DNA of 64,000 bases, taken from an uncultured bacterium. GTDB lineage: Bacteria; Pseudomonadota; Alphaproteobacteria; Sphingomonadales; Sphingomonadaceae. The stretch lies in assembly GCA_942636505.2 (NCBI GenBank), contig CALOGB020000056.1, forward strand, positions 1 to 64,000. Reading direction: 5' to 3'. A model generated the notes under the pieces. It did not search any database and was not told the DNA's origin. It saw only the letters and a program-made list of their open reading frames with translations. Positions 42,483 through 52,589 of the stretch are shown here, piece after piece. Made by a program: the position numbers and the translations under genes. How positions within the stretch are numbered: the first letter of the stretch is position 1; each line of letters starts with the position of its first letter.

Positions 42483-43598
42483 ATGCTACGCTTAATCCAC
42501 ACCGCAGACTGGCAGCTCGGTAAGCCGTACGGCCGCTTCGACAGCGATGTCCGCGCAGCGCTTAGCGAAGCGCGCTTCGACGCGATCGATGCGATCGGCA
42601 AGGCCGCGGTCGAGCATAGCGCGGCGCATGTCCTGGTCGCCGGCGACGTCTTCGATACCGAGGGGCCAGAAGATCGCGTCATTGTGCAGGCAGTGTCGCG
42701 GATGCAGCGATATGCCTGCACGTGGTGGCTGCTCCCTGGCAATCACGACTTCGCTCGTAACAGCGGTCTGTGGGACCGTGTCCGCGCCAAAGGGGCGGCG
42801 AACATCCGCATCATCACCGAGCCCGAGCCGTGCGAGCTGGACCCTGGACACTGGCTTCTGCCGGCACCACTGACTCACCGGCACAACCTCGATGATCCAA
42901 CAGCCTTGTTCGACGCGATGGAGACGCCGGGCGCGAAACTGCGCATTGGCCTGGCCCATGGCTCGATCCGTGACTTCTCGTCACGCGGCGAAGCGCAAAA
43001 CCAGATCGCTCCCGATCGCGCCCAGCGCTCCAGCCTGGACTATCTGGCGCTCGGTGACTGGCATGGTGCGCTACGGGTAGATGCACGAACCTGGTATTCC
43101 GGCACACCGGAAACGGATCGGTTTCAGCGCGACGAACCGGGATACGCCTTGCTCGTGGCGCTTGAGCCAGGCGTCGAGCCGGTCGTGTCACCGATCCGCA
43201 CGGGCAGGTTCCAATGGTTGATGCGGGATTGGACGATTGCTGACGCGGATGGCTTCGTAGCCGAGTGCGATCGGCTGCTCGGCCCGATCGAACCGTCGGC
43301 GACGCTCCTGCAGCTGTCGCTGGCCGGGATCGTCAGCCTCTCCGACCGGATCGCGATCCTTGGCAGGCTCGACAATGACCTGCGCCATCGTCTGCGCCAT
43401 CTGGCGGTTGCGGCAGACGATCTGGTCGGTCGGCCGAGTGAGGAGGATCTGGCAGATCTGCAGGTCGAAGGGATGATAGGAACGGCCGCGGCAAAACTGA
43501 TGGGCATGATCGAGGCGGGGGGTGCCGACGCCGTCACGGCCAAGCGGGCGCTCGAACGCCTGTTTGTAGAATATCAGCGCGGACAGGACGCAGCATGA
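42483..43598 (+). CDS. SbcD/YhaO-like DNA exonuclease subunit
   Basis: ATG 42483 gives a 371-residue metallophosphoesterase with HTADWQLGKPYGRFD, VAGDVFDTEGPEDR, LLPGNHDFAR, GLAHGSI and LALGDWHG, all phosphoesterase metal-ligand motifs in the order found in SbcD/Mre11. It most resembles the YhaO subgroup. It acts with the ATPase in the following gene (overlap ATGA), as Mre11 does with Rad50, in double-strand-break processing or nuclease defence. Confidence 0.9.
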   Translation: MLRLIHTADWQLGKPYGRFDSDVRAALSEARFDAIDAIGKAAVEHSAAHVLVAGDVFDTEGPEDRVIVQAVSRMQRYACTWWLLPGNHDFARNSGLWDRVRAKGAANIRIITEPEPCELDPGHWLLPAPLTHRHNLDDPTALFDAMETPGAKLRIGLAHGSIRDFSSRGEAQNQIAPDRAQRSSLDYLALGDWHGALRVDARTWYSGTPETDRFQRDEPGYALLVALEPGVEPVVSPIRTGRFQWLMRDWTIADADGFVAECDRLLGPIEPSATLLQLSLAGIVSLSDRIAILGRLDNDLRHRLRHLAVAADDLVGRPSEEDLADLQVEGMIGTAAAKLMGMIEAGGADAVTAKRALERLFVEYQRGQDAA

Positions 43599-46228
43599 GC
43601 CTCAAGATCCGGCGCATCGCGCTGTCCAACTTCCGCAAGTTCCGTGATCCATTCGTTCTCGATGGGCTCACTGACGGCTTGAACGTCATCATCGAGCCCA
43701 ACGAGACCGGCAAGTCGACACTGCTGGAAGCCATGCGCGCGGCCTTCTTTATTCGGCACAACACAGCCAACCGCCTGGCGCGGAGCTATGCGCCGCACGG
43801 CGAGTCGGTCGCCCCGCAGATCGAGATCGGTTTCGAGGCGAGAGGCGAGGAGTGGCAGGTCAGCAAGCGCTTCCTGAAAGGTGCGTCGGTCGAGGTGCGT
43901 GGCCCGAACGGCCGGGCACAAGGCGAAGATGCCGAAGCCCAGCTGCAGGCATTGCTCGGCGCGCGGCGTGACACGAGCCAAGCCGGCGACGCGGCCGCAC
44001 ACGGCGCGCTGGGGCTGCTTTGGGTAGGGCAGGCCCAGGCGCTCGAAGTCACGGCTCCGGGTGACATAGTCCGCGACAGCGTGCGCGCGACGCTGGAGGC
44101 GGAGGTCGGCACGATCATGGGCGGCGCAGCCTACCAGCGTGTCGGGCCCCGGATCGACAGCCAGTTCGCAGACTATTGGACCAACACCGGCCGGCCTAGT
44201 GGTCGGCAGACGGCAGCGCGCGCTGAGCATGACGCTGCCGAGAGCGTTGCGACCGAGGCGGCCGCCCGGCTCGCCGCCCTTGAACAAGGGTTCTCCGACC
44301 TTGAGGCCGCTCGGGCCAGGCTGAAGGTGCTGGAACGTGATCTTGCGGATACGACGGACGCAGATCGGCGAAAGGGTCTGGTTGGTCAGATCGACGTGGC
44401 GCGGTCCGCGGCGCAGTTGCGCGATACCCGACTGGCCGAGCAAGGCCGCCTTGCTGATCAGGTCAAGGGGCTGGCGGATCTCACCGCGCGCCTCGCCGAT
44501 GCTCGTAAGGCCGTCAGTGACACGGCTGCGGCGCTAAGCAAGGCACGTGAGAAACGATCTGGCCTGGAAGAGGAATTGATCAGCACGCGTGAGCGAGCGG
44601 GTACGGCGCGTGATCGGCAGGCTACCGCCCGCGACAACCGGCGCAAGGCGCACGCGGAGCTCGACGGTGCCACGAAGTTGGTTGCTGCACGAGCACGTCA
44701 CGTTGAGATCGCTCGGGTACGCCAGCGGCACGCCGAACTGCTGCCCCTCGAAGCCGAACTGCAGGCAGCGCGCGAACTTGGTGCGACCGTGATCCCCGCC
44801 AGCGTCATCAAGACGCTGGAGGATCGCGAACGTGCCGTCGACAAGGCGCGCGCGGCAGTCGAGGCGGGCGCGACCCGGATCGAGTTCGCGGGTGATGTCA
44901 GCGGTGTTCGGATCGACGGAATGTCGGCTGAGCCCGGTGACCGTACGCTATCGCGTGAGACGCGCATCCAGCTTGGCGGCGCCGAGCTGATCATCCGACC
45001 GCCAGCGGGGCTGCAAAGCGCCGAGACGGCTCTCGCCAACGCCCGCGATGATTTGGGCGCCGCGTTGGCCGACCACGGGGTGACGAGTGTCGCCGACGCG
45101 CGGTCACGTAATGAGGTCGCACGTGATGCTGTTGCCAACGTGCGGACGCTTGAAGCGCGGATATCTGGAATTACGCCGGCCGTGGCGTTGCTCGGTCTCG
45201 ACGCCGGTGCTTCGGCCCTGAAGACCTTCATGGCAGGATTGCCGGAAGTCACTGAACGGGAGGGCAGTGAGGAAGGACCTGACGTCGACGCGCTGAGCGT
45301 GATCGCGGCGGAAGCGGATTCAGCGCTCGCAAGGGCGGAGGGTGTCGATGAGGCGGCGTCTGCGCAGCTGCGCGAGCTGGAGGCGCGCAATGCGCCGCTG
45401 ATGGTTCAGGCGGCTAGCGCAGAGCGTGATACTGCCAACGCCGGAGCGCAGCTGGCTGCTCTGGAAGGCAAGCCTGAGGTAAACGGTCTAGATGAGGCTC
45501 TGCTGGATGCACGTCAGCGGGAAGCGGCAGCGCTGGTTAGTCTGCAGGACGCCGAACGTGCTGCGACAGCGCATGATGTAGCGGCGATCGAACGCAAGAT
45601 CGGGGTGTTGGACAAACGTGTCGAGGTCGCCCGGACGCAGCGGGTCGATCTTGAGAAGGTGGTCGCCGGGCTCGAGGCGCGGATTGAGGCGGAAGGCGGC
45701 AAAGGACTGGCGGACCGCGCTGCTGCTGCGCGAGAAGAAGCGGATGCTGCGGCCGCCAACTTGGCGCGCGTCACGCAGGAGGCGGAAACGCTGAAGCTAC
45801 TTCGCGACACGCTGGAAGGGGCGCGAGCAGAGACCTCACGGACGTTCGTGGGGCCGGTTGCGCGGCGCGCGCGTCGGCACATCGAACGGCTACTGCCTGG
45901 TTGCGATCCGAGCTTCGGGGATGATCTGGGCCTGACATCGATCGTGCGTGGCGGGCTCGGTGAGAATTGCGGCGATCTATCCCGTGGCACCCAGGAGCAG
46001 CTTGCGGTGCTCACTCGGTTGGCTTTCGCCGACATGCTGCTCGAGCAGGGCGTGCCGGTGTCGCTGATCCTCGACGACCCGCTCGTCTATTCGGACGATG
46101 CCCGCCTCGATCTGATGACCGAGATCCTGACCGACGCGGCGTCGCGAATGCAGGTGATTCTGCTGACCTGCCGTGACCGCGCGTTCCGACATCTTGGAAA
46201 CAGGGTAAATCTAATCGGAGCTCGGTGA
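43595..46228 (+). CDS. SbcC/YhaN-like coiled-coil ATPase
   Basis: The 877-residue protein is a Rad50/SMC-like ATPase: Walker A in VIIEPNETGKSTLLEAMRA (about residues 28-46), about 600 residues of coiled coil, then the signature CGDLSRGTQEQLAVLTRLAFA and Walker B VSLILDDPLVYSDDAR. No CxxC zinc hook is seen at the coiled-coil apex, consistent with YhaN rather than Rad50. With the preceding gene it makes an SbcDC-type complex. These pairs are common in mobile islands and may take part in defence or repair. Confidence 0.9.
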   Translation: MSLKIRRIALSNFRKFRDPFVLDGLTDGLNVIIEPNETGKSTLLEAMRAAFFIRHNTANRLARSYAPHGESVAPQIEIGFEARGEEWQVSKRFLKGASVEVRGPNGRAQGEDAEAQLQALLGARRDTSQAGDAAAHGALGLLWVGQAQALEVTAPGDIVRDSVRATLEAEVGTIMGGAAYQRVGPRIDSQFADYWTNTGRPSGRQTAARAEHDAAESVATEAAARLAALEQGFSDLEAARARLKVLERDLADTTDADRRKGLVGQIDVARSAAQLRDTRLAEQGRLADQVKGLADLTARLADARKAVSDTAAALSKAREKRSGLEEELISTRERAGTARDRQATARDNRRKAHAELDGATKLVAARARHVEIARVRQRHAELLPLEAELQAARELGATVIPASVIKTLEDRERAVDKARAAVEAGATRIEFAGDVSGVRIDGMSAEPGDRTLSRETRIQLGGAELIIRPPAGLQSAETALANARDDLGAALADHGVTSVADARSRNEVARDAVANVRTLEARISGITPAVALLGLDAGASALKTFMAGLPEVTEREGSEEGPDVDALSVIAAEADSALARAEGVDEAASAQLRELEARNAPLMVQAASAERDTANAGAQLAALEGKPEVNGLDEALLDARQREAAALVSLQDAERAATAHDVAAIERKIGVLDKRVEVARTQRVDLEKVVAGLEARIEAEGGKGLADRAAAAREEADAAAANLARVTQEAETLKLLRDTLEGARAETSRTFVGPVARRARRHIERLLPGCDPSFGDDLGLTSIVRGGLGENCGDLSRGTQEQLAVLTRLAFADMLLEQGVPVSLILDDPLVYSDDARLDLMTEILTDAASRMQVILLTCRDRAFRHLGNRVNLIGAR

Positions 46229-46290
46229 AAACGACGACTGGAAGCCTGTTGGTAGAGATTGACGCGTCCGCTTTCCGGCAGCGATCGTGC

Positions 46291-46309
46291 TAAGCGGACG
46301 TCTGTTCAG
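46291..46309 (+). repeat. Island hairpin repeat, copy 2
   Basis: TAAGCGGACGTCTGTTCAG, preceded at 46265-46273 by CGTCCGCTT. The two AAGCGGACG/CGTCCGCTT arms are perfect inverted 9-mers with an 18-base loop. It lies between the YhaN-like gene and the RloC-like gene. Confidence 0.75.
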
Positions 46310-46499
46310 ACGGGGGCACCGTTACATTTTCGAGCACTAATGGTAGATGGCAACGACTGCTTTTGAGCACGACCCGGCACACTCGATGGTTTGCTCAAAT
46401 TCCTTTGCTCGATGCGCCAGTCCATCGGATCGATTTAGTTGAAACCCCACTTGCTTCGGCCACGGGACGCAATCATTCTGGCCGTACAGGGGAGGGGAA

Positions 46500-49160
46500 A
46501 TGGCCAAGGATCTGATGAGTTGGGCTGCGGAGCAGCCTGACTGGGTGAATGACAGCCTTCGTCGGATCGCTGCGGCGGCAGATCATTCTGTTGCGCAGAC
46601 GGATGCCGACTGCATCCTCGACAACGTGCGTGCCGCGGCCGGTGCCAGCTCTTCACCCCACCCCATGACTGCAATCGACGCCTCGCACCTCGGTGGCCCC
46701 TCGGGCGAGACGCGGCGGACGGTGCTTGCGCAGCTAGGTCCCGTGCAGAACATAGACCGCCTAGCCGGTGGTCAGAAGTTGCGCATGGCCGGTGTGGGCA
46801 TCACTCTAGTGTATGGGGAAAACGGGAGCGGGAAAAGCGGCTACACCCGCATAGCCAAGCGGCTGTGCCGGAGCCTGACGTCGGATCAGCTGAGGGGGAA
46901 TGTCTTCAACGCCGGCGGCGGACCTATGCGGGTGCATGTGCGCTACCAGGTCGGCGACGATGCGGTGACCGAGATCGAGTGGGATCCCGCGACACCGCCT
47001 CCATCACAACTCCGCCAGATCTCTGTGTTCGACAGTCATAACGCCCGGCTCTACGTCGATAGCGGAAACAGGATCGCCTATCTGCCCCGCGAACTCGCAA
47101 TCCTCGAACACCACGGCGAGCTGTGCCAGCGGATGGCCGCGAAATTTTCGGCGGACGAGAAGGTGCTCACGCCGCGGCTGCGCGTCGGGCTGCCGGCCGG
47201 ATACACCCCGGGTAGCGTAGTCGCATTGACCCTCGCCAAGCTGGACTCCAGGGCCCCCTCGCTGCCCACCGAGGAAGAGATCCGCAGACTGTCCGAGTTG
47301 AGCCAGCCGGACCTCGCCGAGCTTGCCCGCCTCGAAGCCGAGCTCGCCGCAGATCCGGTGGCCCTGGCGGCGACGCGTCGCCGCGCCGTCACTGTGCTAA
47401 CGCGCGTAGGCCAGGTGCTGGCGACCCTACAAGACGGACTCTCGGAGACGATGGGCGAGAGGCTCGCGTCGGCCCGGCGCGAGCTGGGCCAAGCGGTGGA
47501 GGCAGAGAGGATCGCGGCGACTGTCAGTTTTGGAGACGAACCTGTAGCGAATGTCGGCGGCGAGTCTTGGCGCATCCTGTTTGAGGCAGCCCGCGAGTTC
47601 GCTGCGGCTGGCGTGGAGATACCGCCAGAGCGCCTGCCCGAGACGACCGGCGACCTGTGCCTCCTGTGTCTCGAGCCGCTAACCCCGCCGGGCGCTGCGC
47701 GGCTCGCCCGGTTCAATGACTTCGTGAGCGGCGAAGCTACGAAGCGCGCCGACGGCGCGCGCGATACCCTGAAGAAGCTCTTGGCGCAGGTCGAGCAGGT
47801 CAAGGTGCCTGAGGCAACCGTCGTCGAAGAGACCCTGTCTGGATACGGACAGCTCGACGCGACCAGGGCCACGGCCGTGGTCGACCTCCTCAAGGCGCTG
47901 GCCGGATTTGAGGCAAGGCGCGCCGCACTTCTGAACGAGACAGCGACGCCGGCACCAACGCCGGATGTTACTGGCCTCGTAGATACAGTCGCGGCGGAAC
48001 TCACACGCCTCGAGGACGAGGCTGCGTCGCTCCAGCGGAACGCTTCGCACACCGAGGCGCTTGACGCCATGCGGACACGGCTGGCCGAACTCCAAGATCG
48101 GGCCAAGCTCGGGAATGACCTCGAGACGGTGCTCCAGCGACTGCGTGACGTCTCTGAGCAGAAGTTGCTGACGGTTTGTCAGGCGCGGGTAGCCACGCGG
48201 TCGATCTCGACGCAGATCACCGCCCTACGCAAGCAGCTAGTGACCGAGGAGCTCGAACGAAGAATTGCAGAGGAGATCGCCGCGCTCGACCTGACCCACC
48301 TCCCGTTCAAGGTTAGCGACTCCAGCTCCGGTGGGAAGAGCCTCTTCTCAGTTGGCCTGCACGGCGCCGGCGCGGTGAAGAACAACCAGGTGCTGTCAGA
48401 AGGCGAGCAGCGGGCGCTGGCGCTCGCGTGCTTCTTAGCCGAGATCGGAGGCGACGACGCGCGCTACGGAATTCTTGTAGATGATCCCGTCTCTTCGCTT
48501 GACCATCTGCGTATTCGCAAAGTCGCGCACCGTCTCGTGACCGAAGCGAAGAAGGGACGGCAGGTGATCATCTTCACGCACAACCTGGTGTTCTTTAACG
48601 AGGTGGTATCGGAGGCCGCCAGAGCAGGAGACGGCGCACCGCTGGTTAAGTCAGTCGTCGCTAAGACCCAATCCGAGGGCTTCGGCGTGATCCGGGAGAA
48701 CCGCGAGCCCTGGGTTGCCGACCTTGGCGCGCGGATCGAGACGCTGAGGTTACGCGCGAAGGAGCTCAAATCCGTGACCGACTTTGACACGGACGAATAC
48801 CGCCGGCAGGCGAAGGACTTCTACTCTGATCTGCGCGAATCTTGGGAACGGGCGGTCGAGGAGGTGGTCTTCGCGAAGACGGTTGTAAGGTTCGTGCCGG
48901 ACGTGATGACCGGTAGGCTGAAGGAGGTGACCGTCACTGACGAAGACTACCGGACTATCTTCTTCGCGATGAAGCGGGCCTCGGAACGTTCAGGCCACGA
49001 CATGTCAGCCGGCCGCGACATCCCGCAGCCGTCCCCGGACGAGATGGAGGCCGACCTTACGGTGCTCGACAATTTCAGAATCGAGCTCGGCAAGCGGCGG
49101 AAGGCGACGTCTGCAACGCGTTCCGCTCTCGAGAATCCTGTAGGCGCGACGCTGCTATAG
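46500..49160 (+). CDS. RloC/PrrC-like ATPase, candidate anticodon nuclease
   Basis: The 886-residue protein belongs to the AAA_13 group of Rad50-like ATPases. It has Walker A GENGSGKS (106-113), coiled coils broken by CLLC at 387-390 (a zinc-hook-like CxxC), the ABC signature LSEGEQ (632-637), Walker B GILVDDP (657-663) and FTHN (692-695). This architecture matches RloC, which joins a zinc-hook ATPase to a tRNA anticodon nuclease. In the C-terminal 130 residues R779-x3-E783 and H833 are candidates for the Arg-Glu-His nuclease triad. A strong ribosome site (GGGGAGGGG) precedes ATG. No type I restriction genes of the PrrC kind are nearby. Confidence 0.78.
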   Translation: MAKDLMSWAAEQPDWVNDSLRRIAAAADHSVAQTDADCILDNVRAAAGASSSPHPMTAIDASHLGGPSGETRRTVLAQLGPVQNIDRLAGGQKLRMAGVGITLVYGENGSGKSGYTRIAKRLCRSLTSDQLRGNVFNAGGGPMRVHVRYQVGDDAVTEIEWDPATPPPSQLRQISVFDSHNARLYVDSGNRIAYLPRELAILEHHGELCQRMAAKFSADEKVLTPRLRVGLPAGYTPGSVVALTLAKLDSRAPSLPTEEEIRRLSELSQPDLAELARLEAELAADPVALAATRRRAVTVLTRVGQVLATLQDGLSETMGERLASARRELGQAVEAERIAATVSFGDEPVANVGGESWRILFEAAREFAAAGVEIPPERLPETTGDLCLLCLEPLTPPGAARLARFNDFVSGEATKRADGARDTLKKLLAQVEQVKVPEATVVEETLSGYGQLDATRATAVVDLLKALAGFEARRAALLNETATPAPTPDVTGLVDTVAAELTRLEDEAASLQRNASHTEALDAMRTRLAELQDRAKLGNDLETVLQRLRDVSEQKLLTVCQARVATRSISTQITALRKQLVTEELERRIAEEIAALDLTHLPFKVSDSSSGGKSLFSVGLHGAGAVKNNQVLSEGEQRALALACFLAEIGGDDARYGILVDDPVSSLDHLRIRKVAHRLVTEAKKGRQVIIFTHNLVFFNEVVSEAARAGDGAPLVKSVVAKTQSEGFGVIRENREPWVADLGARIETLRLRAKELKSVTDFDTDEYRRQAKDFYSDLRESWERAVEEVVFAKTVVRFVPDVMTGRLKEVTVTDEDYRTIFFAMKRASERSGHDMSAGRDIPQPSPDEMEADLTVLDNFRIELGKRRKATSATRSALENPVGATLL

Positions 49161-49188
49161 GTGAGGCATTTGTCCGCTGGAGTTATAG

Positions 49189-49374
49189 TCATCAGGATGG
49201 CGGGTTTTGCCACTCTGGTCTGAAATTCTGAATACAGACAATCGAGGAGTGATTTGTGGCGACGCGCCCGAACTTGGCAAATTTGCGCGCAAGCTCGTAA
49301 GTGCGCGCCTACTGCCTACGCGTGAGGCTGGCGATGAATTTTCCAAGCTGTCGCTCGATCCGAACTCAGCGTAG
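49189..49374 (+). pseudogene. Coding remnant without start codon
   Basis: A frame open for 61 codons after TAG 49186-49188 reads SGWRVLPLWSEILNTDNRG, continuing to ICGDAPELGKFARKLV and EAGDEFSKLSLDPNSA before TAG. Composition is protein-like but there is no early start codon. It may be the tail of a gene lost when the neighbouring cassette was inserted. I do not recognise the family. Confidence 0.4.
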
Positions 49375-49831
49375 AGGACGCTTTGCACAGCCGTTAATCG
49401 GCGAACGAGACCCGCCGAATCGATTGCAGGAGTTTGCGGCGCCCAAATCACTTCCGTGAACGAATGTCTGTTTTGGGCCGCACAAGTAGGCCCTGAATGA
49501 CTGGGAATGGGGCCTAGCGCCTCGCCAGCAACGCTAACGCTTGGTGGATAGCGGCTAGTCCGCTTCCGGGCGCCAAGATGCGTAAGCGGACGCTTGTTCA
49601 TGAAGCTCACAACGGCAGCTACGCGCCCCATCTCAGTCATTCGGCAGCTTCACCCCTGATGCTGAAAGCCGCCATCACTCATGTAATGTCGATCGATGCG
49701 CTGAGTGGAGAGCGGAACAGCCGCTTTGGAGCCGCGCATCAGGCCGTATTTGTCCAGCGATTGAGCCTCGGAACGTTGCCGGTGGGTGGCGAGCGGGGTT
49801 GTTGGGCCGAAGAGCGACCCGTCCAGGATGG
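49375..49831. other. Noncoding stretch holding repeat copy 3
   Basis: Apart from the repeat at 49583-49601, the ~450 bases hold no protein-like frame. Long open frames on both strands here lack codon bias and domains. The end of the DUF4238 gene lies beyond. Confidence 0.4.
49583..49601 (+). repeat. Island hairpin repeat, copy 3
   Basis: TAAGCGGACGCTTGTTCAT, with the inverted left arm GTCCGCTT at 49558-49565 and an 18-base loop. It lies between the RloC-like cassette and the DUF4238 gene. Confidence 0.7.
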
Positions 49832-51121
49832 TCAGGCGCGCGGCGCGCGCTCCTCGTCGATGCTCCGCATGAACGACCGCATCCCCTCTTCACTATGCAC
49901 TACCCGGAACCAGCCATCGGTCGGATCGCCGAACCGTTCGACAGTCGCCTGAGAGATCGAGCGCCGGTGGCGACCGCTGTCATAGAGGTCAGCACGCAGT
50001 TCGCCGGTGTCGGCGGCGACCAGTTCGAGCAGGGCGATGTTGGTCGTGCGCGCGGTCAGCCCTTCGCCGCTCCGGTCGATGTCGGCGATCGCGAGGATGC
50101 AGTGATCGGCCTTGCCGATGATGACGAGGTGCAGGCCCTCGGGCATGCCGGCGCGCGGTGGCGGGGGCTTGCCCATCTCGCCGAGCTGGACATGCGTGGC
50201 GACCGAGCGCCGCTCGGGGAATTCGGCGAGTTTCGTTCGTGCGAAATCGAAATCGTCGGTCGCGCCATAAAGGCGGCGCGCGCTGCTGGCGACCTGGCGC
50301 TCGTTCCAGCCCACGAGTTCTGCCGCCTCGATTTCGATCGGGTCGCCGCTGCGGAGTCCGTCGCGGTAGCGCACCAGCCGTTCGCGGCGCTCGGGGTCGA
50401 TCGCGATATAGTCGATTGCTTCGTAGCGCGCGATGATCGTCGGGCAGACGAGCGCGATGGCGAGATTGGGCGCGATCGGCAGCAGCACAATGATGCCGTG
50501 CGATTCGAGCCCGACATCGCCATACGCGAAGGCATTGGTCAGCGCGACCGGATCGTCCGAGATCACGAAATGCTGTCCGTCGGGCGCGGCGAACAATGCC
50601 GGCACCAGGCGCACCATTGACCCGGCGATGCGCTCGCGGGCGAGGAACGAGCGAACCGCGCCGAGCCGCAGCGCCTTCTCGCTTGGCGTCGACATGTCGG
50701 GATCGGCATCGGGATCGTAACCGAGATTGGCCACAAGCGCGCGGAGCTGACCGGCGAGATGGCGCGGCGAGGTGCGTGCGAAATGCGTGCGCAGCATCTG
50801 CGTCGCTTACAGATCGACCAGCGCAACACGGTCATCCGGCTTGAGCCAGCCGATCGCCCGACGGTCTAGAATTTGCGCGATAAGCGTCGCCGAACGCCCA
50901 TCGACGTCCTGAAAGATGTACTCGAAATTCCAGCGGCCGGTATCGAGCTCGACAGTGTCGAAATTGTTCTCCGAGCCTGTGTCTTGGATCGCGCTGGCAA
51001 AGGCGCGGTCAGTTTTCTTGTCGAACACCCAGATCCGCTTTCCCGCGCCGTCGATCGAGAAATGGCGCAGCTGCGCCTGCGGCACATAATGATGCTTCTT
51101 CGAAGGCGTCGGTGTCGGCAT
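49832..51121 (-). pseudogene. DUF4238 gene interrupted by an in-frame stop
   Basis: The N-terminal part (50807-51121) starts KKHHYVPQAQLRHFS, the hallmark HHYVP motif of DUF4238, and ends RVALVDL. A TAA at 50807-50809 follows. After three more codons in the same frame, ATG 50797 continues MLRTHFARTSPRHLAGQL, the natural next segment of the family, through to 49832. The total would be 429 residues. A single nonsense mutation, sequencing error or readthrough are all possible. DUF4238 proteins are often found in defence islands and have a suspected nuclease-like HHxxP motif, but their function is unknown. Confidence 0.82.
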
Positions 51122-51439
51122 GCCCGGAAGATAGGGACGGGTCGGATATCCCCCAAGCCTGATCGCGCTTGGATTTGCCCTAAGCCTTGTCGATCCCAGA
51201 TCGCTCGATCATGATCAAGGAGATCACGGGAAGGGCACAACGGCTCAAGGATACGACAGCCCCCCGTACAGGTTGAGGCAATCAGAAAGTTCATGGGAGT
51301 GATGGCCGGACTCGAAGCAAACCCTCGAGGATGTTACACGCTGGCCAGCATCGTGCGCCCTACGGAGTCGGGGGGGACTCTATCACGCTGCGATAGACGT
51401 ATCGCTTGGGGGCGCCCCGCAAGTCAATAATCTCTGTAC

Positions 51440-51477
51440 AGCGAATGTTGACAAAAAGCCGAATATTCGCTACAAGG
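51440..51477 (+). promoter_or_regulatory. Promoter and inverted repeat of the AbiE-type operon
   Basis: TTGACA (51448-51453) and TACAAG (51471-51476) are separated by 17 bases. The arms AGCGAAT (51440-51446) and ATTCGCT (51465-51471) flank the spacer. AbiEi proteins bind inverted repeats in their own promoter, so autoregulation is likely. Confidence 0.65.
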
Positions 51478-51503
51478 GAAAAATTCACTGAGCAGGAAAG
51501 ATA

Positions 51504-52589
51504 TTGAAATTCGAACTTGAAGAGCGTGAGCTGCTTGACGGACTCGTGGATGCCATTGCGGGTTTGCCCGAGGCACGGGCGCGGATTGGTGGCCGGGATG
51601 TCGCGATCGGACCACGCGGGCGAGTCGATGCGATCGTCGAAGCGCTTGTTGCCGGGCGGCCCCTTCAGCTTATTGTTGAGGCGAAGCGAGAAGCCTTTCC
51701 GCGTGATGTGCGCGAGACGATCTGGCAGCTCCGCAATTATGTGGCCCACTTGCCGGACAGCGACCGCGAGATTGTCCCCTTCTTCGTCGCCCGCGCCATT
51801 TCGCCGGGCGCCCGCGATATCCTCCGCGAAGAAGGCATCGGCTTTTACGACCTGGGCGGCACGCTCTACATTCCCGCGAAACAGGCTTTCGTTTATATTG
51901 ATCGTCCCGCGCCTCGCAAAAGCAGCAGGATCTTCGATTCTGTCTTTCGGGGACAGAAGGCGCGCGTGGTGCAGGCGGTCTTTGCTCGCCGTGATGACTG
52001 GCTGAGCGTCAAAGAGATTGCCGAGGAAACGGAAGTGTCGCCGGCCACCGCTTCGGCCACGCTCAGCGAAATGGAACGGCGCGAATGGGTCGATGTCGAG
52101 GGCGCGGGACCATCCAAGCTGCGTCGATTGCGTGCCCCACGCTTGCTGCTAAATGCCTGGGCCGAATACATCGCCGACCAGAAACCTCCGAAAATCGAGC
52201 GCTACTATGTGCCCGGTGCTGACGCTGAGGGGCTCGCTCAGCGGCTCGACCGAGCATGCCGCCAAGCCGACGCTGCCTACGCCGTGACCGCCGAGGCCGC
52301 GGCGCAGGAATACGCGCCCTATCTCTCGAGCGTCTCCCAGGTCCGGTGTCGCATTGTCCCGGGTCCGCATCAGCGCGATGCGCTCGAAATCTTGCAGGCG
52401 CGGCCGGTCAGCGAAGGATGGAATCTCGGTGTCATTGAGACGCGAGCGCGGGGTGAAATCACCGTCGGCGAACGGCTGGGCGGCATCTGCCTTGCCGAAC
52501 CACTGCAAGTCTACCTTGATCTGCTTCAGGGTACTGGTCGCTCAAAGGAGATGGCGGCACATCTTCGCGCCGAAAGGCTGGAAGCCTGA
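51504..52589 (+). CDS. Type IV antitoxin AbiEi-family protein
   Basis: The gene probably starts at TTG 51504 after AGGAAAG. The 361-residue protein has an N-terminal nuclease-like fold with IVEAKREAFPRDVRETIWQL, followed by the winged helix LSVKEIAEETEVSPATASATLSEMERREW (in two parts) and a C-terminal effector-like half ending LQVYLDLLQGTGRSKEMA. This is the plan of AbiEi-type antitoxins, which repress their own promoter and block the AbiEii nucleotidyltransferase toxin. The dyad at 51440 fits. Its stop overlaps the next gene's start by one base, the AbiE arrangement. Confidence 0.85.
   Translation: MKFELEERELLDGLVDAIAGLPEARARIGGRDVAIGPRGRVDAIVEALVAGRPLQLIVEAKREAFPRDVRETIWQLRNYVAHLPDSDREIVPFFVARAISPGARDILREEGIGFYDLGGTLYIPAKQAFVYIDRPAPRKSSRIFDSVFRGQKARVVQAVFARRDDWLSVKEIAEETEVSPATASATLSEMERREWVDVEGAGPSKLRRLRAPRLLLNAWAEYIADQKPPKIERYYVPGADAEGLAQRLDRACRQADAAYAVTAEAAAQEYAPYLSSVSQVRCRIVPGPHQRDALEILQARPVSEGWNLGVIETRARGEITVGERLGGICLAEPLQVYLDLLQGTGRSKEMAAHLRAERLEA

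Noticed and set aside
49155..49640. 161-codon minus-strand frame across the 3' end of the RloC-like gene
   Set aside because: Composition is Ser/Pro-rich with no domain and it spans noncoding repeat DNA. Typical of a chance frame in high-GC sequence.
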